From the NCBI GenBank assembly GCA_024235675.1, contig JACKLZ010000002.1:990001-1054000 (forward strand): a DNA stretch of 64,000 nucleotides, in the 5' to 3' direction. The position numbers were made by a program, and so were the translations under genes. This stretch comes from Zoogloeaceae bacterium. GTDB taxonomy: Bacteria > Pseudomonadota > Gammaproteobacteria > Burkholderiales > Rhodocyclaceae. Below the pieces are notes generated by a model, which saw only the letters and a list, made by a program, of their open reading frames with translations, did no database searches and was not told the DNA's origin. This document shows, in pieces, positions 61,087 to 64,000 of this stretch (the first letter of the stretch is position 1; each line of letters starts with the position of its first letter).

Positions 61087-63240
61087 ATGAGCACACATAC
61101 CCAGATCGGCGGCATGCAAGTCGCCACCACGCTCAAGCAGCTGCTTGAGAACGACATCCTGCCGGGCACCGGCGTTTCGGCCGAGCAGTTCTGGTCGGGG
61201 CTGGAAGGCATCGTCAATGATCTGGCGCCGAAAAACCGCGCCCTGCTCGCCAAGCGCGACGACCTGCAAGCCAAAATCGACGCCTGGCACCAGGCCAACG
61301 GCAAGGGCGACTTTGCCGCCTACAAGGCCTTCCTGACCGAGATCGGCTACCTCGTACCCGAAGGTCCGGATTTCACCATCGAGACCGAAAACGTCGAACC
61401 CGAGATCGCCACGCAAGCCGGCCCGCAGCTGGTGGTGCCGGTGATGAACGCGCGCTTTGCGCTGAACGCGGCCAACGCCCGCTGGGGCAGCTTGTATGAC
61501 GCGCTCTACGGCACTGACGTGCTGCCCGAAACCAACGGCGCCGAAAAGGGCGCGGAGTACAACCCGGTGCGCGGCGCCAAGGTGGTGGAATACGCCCGCA
61601 ACTTCCTCGACGACGCCGCCACGCTCGTCGACGCCAGCCACAAGGACGCCACCGACTACGCCGTGGTCGAGGGCAAGCTGGTGGTCACGCTCAAGGACGG
61701 CAGCACCACCAGCCTGGCCGACCCGTCGCAGTTTGCCGGCTACCACGCGGGCGACACGCCCGCCGTGCTGCTCAAGCAACACGGCCTGCACTTCGAGATC
61801 CAGTTTGACCGCCACCACCCGATCGGCAAGACCGACCCCGCCGGCATCAAGGACGTGCTGGTCGAAGCCGCGCTGACCACCATCATGGACTGCGAAGACT
61901 CGGTCGCCGCCGTCGATGCCGAAGACAAGGCGCTGGCCTACGGCAACTGGCTGGGCCTGATGAAGGGCACGCTCTCCGAGCAGGTCGCCAAGGGCAGCAA
62001 GACGATTACCCGCAGCATGAACCCGGACCGCGTCTACACCGCACCCGACGGCAGCACGCTCACGCTCAAGGGCCGCGCCATGCTGTTTGTGCGCAACGTG
62101 GGCCACCTGATGACCAACCCGGCGATTGTCGCCGCCGACGGCCACCAGATTCCCGAAGGCATCATGGACGCCATGTTCACCGCCTGCGCCGCGATCCACG
62201 ACCTGAAAGGCAACGGCCCGGTGCGCAACTCCACGGCCCAGAGCGTGAACATCGTCAAACCCAAGATGCACGGCCCCGAAGAAGTGGCCTTCACCGTCGA
62301 GCTGTTCGGCCGCGTCGAGCAAGCCCTCGGCCTGCCCAAGAACACGCTCAAGGTCGGCATCATGGACGAAGAGCGCCGCACCTCGGTCAACCTAAAGGAG
62401 TGCATCCGCGCCGCCAAAGAGCGCGTGGTGTTCATCAACACCGGCTTCCTCGACCGCACCGGCGACGAGATTCACACCAGCATGGAAGCCGGCCCGTTTG
62501 CGCCCAAGGCCAAGCTCAAGACCATGAAGTGGATCCTCGCCTACGAAGACCAGAACGTCGACGTCGGCCTCGCCTGCGGCCTGCCCGGCCGTGCGCAGAT
62601 CGGCAAGGGCATGTGGCCCGTGCCCGACAACATGGCCGACATGATGACCGCCAAGATCGGCCATCCCAAGTCCGGCGCCAACACCGCCTGGGTGCCCTCG
62701 CCCACCGCCGCCACGCTGCACGCGCTGCACTACCACCAGATCAATGTGTCCGAGGTGCAGGCCGAGCTGCGTGGTCGTACGCCGGCCAATGTGGACGACA
62801 TCCTCGACATCCCGCTGCTGGGCGACCAGAAGCTCACCGCCGACGAGATCCAGAAAGAACTCGACAACAACGCCCAGGGCATCCTCGGCTACGTCGTGCG
62901 CTGGGTCGACCAAGGCGTGGGCTGCTCCAAGGTGCCCGACATCAACAACGTCGGCCTGATGGAAGACCGCGCCACGCTGCGCATCTCCAGCCAGCACATC
63001 GCCAACTGGGTGCGCCACGAAGTGTGCTCGATCGATCAGGTGCTCGAGACGCTCAAGAAGATGGCCAAGGTGGTTGACGCCCAGAACGCCGGCGACCCGC
63101 TGTATCGCCCCATGGCCCCGTCCTACGACGGCATCGCCTTCGAAGCGGCCTGCGATCTGGTGTTCAAGGGCTGCCAGCAGCCTTCCGGCTACACCGAGCC
63201 GCTGCTGCACGCGCATCGCCTGTCGGTGAAGGCGCTGTAA
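61087..63240 (+). CDS. glcB: Malate synthase G
   Basis: 717 residues, the length of the monomeric type G enzyme. Metal-binding region MDCEDSVAAVDAEDK, acetyl-CoA region near GIMDEERRTSVNLKECI, and a late MEAGPFAPKAKLK. Condenses glyoxylate and acetyl-CoA to malate. ATG at 61087 with GAGG-type sequence upstream. Fits acetate and glycolate use (actP, glcG). Terminator follows, and its 3' end is duplicated at 63467. Confidence 0.95.
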   Translation: MSTHTQIGGMQVATTLKQLLENDILPGTGVSAEQFWSGLEGIVNDLAPKNRALLAKRDDLQAKIDAWHQANGKGDFAAYKAFLTEIGYLVPEGPDFTIETENVEPEIATQAGPQLVVPVMNARFALNAANARWGSLYDALYGTDVLPETNGAEKGAEYNPVRGAKVVEYARNFLDDAATLVDASHKDATDYAVVEGKLVVTLKDGSTTSLADPSQFAGYHAGDTPAVLLKQHGLHFEIQFDRHHPIGKTDPAGIKDVLVEAALTTIMDCEDSVAAVDAEDKALAYGNWLGLMKGTLSEQVAKGSKTITRSMNPDRVYTAPDGSTLTLKGRAMLFVRNVGHLMTNPAIVAADGHQIPEGIMDAMFTACAAIHDLKGNGPVRNSTAQSVNIVKPKMHGPEEVAFTVELFGRVEQALGLPKNTLKVGIMDEERRTSVNLKECIRAAKERVVFINTGFLDRTGDEIHTSMEAGPFAPKAKLKTMKWILAYEDQNVDVGLACGLPGRAQIGKGMWPVPDNMADMMTAKIGHPKSGANTAWVPSPTAATLHALHYHQINVSEVQAELRGRTPANVDDILDIPLLGDQKLTADEIQKELDNNAQGILGYVVRWVDQGVGCSKVPDINNVGLMEDRATLRISSQHIANWVRHEVCSIDQVLETLKKMAKVVDAQNAGDPLYRPMAPSYDGIAFEAACDLVFKGCQQPSGYTEPLLHAHRLSVKAL

Positions 63241-63262
63241 GCCGACTGCTTACTGCAAAGAG

Positions 63263-63298
63263 AAACGCCAGCCGGGTGGTGCCAGGCTGGCGTTTTTT
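63263..63298 (+). terminator. Terminator after glcB
   Basis: AAACGCCAGCC pairs with GGCTGGCGTTT around an 11-base loop, followed by T residues to 63298. It starts 22 bases past the stop. Confidence 0.9.
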
Positions 63299-63367
63299 GT
63301 TAACGGGTGTTTGTTCAGAGGCGGTCGTTGGTCGGCATGGCCTGCCGATGGCGTTTCGGCGGGATTC

Positions 63368-63458
63368 GTAGCCCGGATAGCGCGAAGCGAAATCCGGGGT
63401 CAGCGGTCGACTCACCGATGAATCCCGGAGGCGGCCCTACAGGCCTTGTCCGGGCTAC
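63368..63458. repeat. REP-like palindromic element (GTAGCCCGG type)
   Basis: GTAGCCCGG at the left pairs with CCGGGCTAC at the right, and the inner ATCCGGG/CCCGGAG pair is partial. Same general plan as the GTAGGGCGG elements but different sequence class. Lies between the glcB terminator and the repeated glcB tail. Confidence 0.7.
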
Positions 63459-63466
63459 GCTTGCCG

Positions 63467-63505
63467 CATGCGTATCGCTTGTCGGTGCAGACGCTGTAAG
63501 TCGAC
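63467..63505 (+). repeat. Degenerate copy of the 3' end of glcB
   Basis: 39 bases that match 63208-63246 (the last 11 codons of glcB, the stop and 6 bases after) at 33 positions. The copy includes the same CTGTAAG stop context. It flanks the REP-like element with the real 3' end, so a recombination or insertion event is indicated. Confidence 0.7.
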
Positions 63506-63508
63506 CGA

Positions 63509-64000
63509 TCAGCAGCCGACTACGCAGCCACCGCCCCCATCAAACTCCATCGTCTTCCCCGACAGCGGTACATGCACCGGCACCTTGGTAGCCTTGATGA
63601 AGCTTTCCGTACGCGTGCCGGGCTTGACCTTGCCGCCCGCGGTGGCGGGTTCGTTGGCGTGCGAGACGATGACCGAGGCCGGTTTGACCAGATCGTTGAT
63701 CACGTAGGCGGCTTCGGTCGGGCCGGTGGTGAAGGTGTCGCCGATGTTGATCACGGCCAGTTTGGCCTTGTAGTGGTCGCGCACGACCTTTTCCTGATCG
63801 CCCGTGATGCCGGTGTCGCCCGACAGATAGGCGACGAGGCCGTTGCTGAACTTGAGCACATAGCCGGTTGCTTCGCCGACATAGGCGGAGAGGCCGGCTT
63901 CTTTCAGGCGTGTGCCGAAATCGCCGCCGACCAGGTCGCCGTCGACGCCATTGCTGTGGATGGCGGTCACCGTGGCGATGGTGACACCGCCGATGGTCTG
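63509..64000 (-). CDS. Metallo-beta-lactamase-fold hydrolase, 5' end beyond window
   Basis: The frame reaches the right edge, so the N-terminus with the first metal motif (HxHxDH) is not visible. The visible part has LVAYLSGDTGITGDQEKVV (SGDT motif) and SVIVSHANEPATAGGKVKPG (the later His), typical of the UPF0173/YycJ-like MBL hydrolases. About 164 residues are seen. Substrate unknown. Ends with a Cys-rich tail (GGGGCVVGC). Confidence 0.8.
   Translation of the reverse strand, partial: QTIGGVTIATVTAIHSNGVDGDLVGGDFGTRLKEAGLSAYVGEATGYVLKFSNGLVAYLSGDTGITGDQEKVVRDHYKAKLAVINIGDTFTTGPTEAAYVINDLVKPASVIVSHANEPATAGGKVKPGTRTESFIKATKVPVHVPLSGKTMEFDGGGGCVVGC

Overview
The window looks like chromosome from a GC-rich betaproteobacterium, most likely of the Rhodocyclales (Thauera/Azoarcus/Aromatoleum/Zoogloea type). 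This is inferred from the combination of a complete aerobic phenylacetyl-CoA (paa) cluster, a propionyl-CoA/methylmalonyl-CoA route, cobalamin genes, a 6S RNA next to zapA and a PEP-CTERM protein. No rRNA or tRNA genes were recognised, so the taxonomic call is an inference. Gene density is high and most genes lie on the minus strand.

Layout. 0-3.6 kb: the 3' end of a PEP-CTERM exported protein, a YpfJ-type zinc peptidase and a KamA-type radical SAM gene with an apparent frameshift. 3.6-11.5 kb: pccA, pccB, meaB and methylmalonyl-CoA mutase (minus strand), with a divergent GntR regulator and a palindrome inside the likely promoter. 11.5-16 kb: a patatin/outer-membrane-barrel protein and the yjcH-actP acetate transporter. 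16.0-16.8 kb: an intact IS5-family element whose transposase needs a -1 frameshift. 17-20.3 kb: enoyl-CoA hydratase, TauE permease, EVE protein, DUF1850 lipoprotein, 6S RNA, zapA and a ZapB-like gene. 20.3-25.5 kb: cobQ, cbiB, cobD and two tandem cobalamin-binding proteins, which fit the B12 need of the mutase. 25.5-35.7 kb: mainly housekeeping genes (M48 peptidase, leuA, yggL, MFS/MarR pair, yaeQ, DEAD-box helicase, CoA-transferase, MaoC hydratase, HU).

35.9-53.5 kb is the phenylacetate region. One long minus-strand set runs paaG-H-I-K-A-B-C-D-E, a TetR regulator and paaJ, and continues into a branched-chain-amino-acid-type ABC transporter (binding protein, LivH, a LivM-LivG fusion, LivF). 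paaN and paaY are on the plus strand. A 20-bp TetR-type palindrome lies between paaG and paaN and overlaps a good sigma70 promoter for paaN. Together these genes can take phenylacetyl-CoA to acetyl-CoA and succinyl-CoA, and the pcc/mcm, acetate-transport and malate synthase genes fit the same acyl-CoA/C2-C3 metabolism.

53.6-64 kb: a GlcG/glycerate kinase/DUF3830 operon with a LysR gene, palindromic REP-like elements, an AT-richer accessory patch (57.6-59.5 kb) with an unrecognised protein and a GIY-YIG-like protein, a second LysR gene, a cupin, malate synthase G and the 3' part of a metallo-beta-lactamase-fold hydrolase. The accessory patch is the best place for something undescribed, but it holds only two genes and the evidence is thin.
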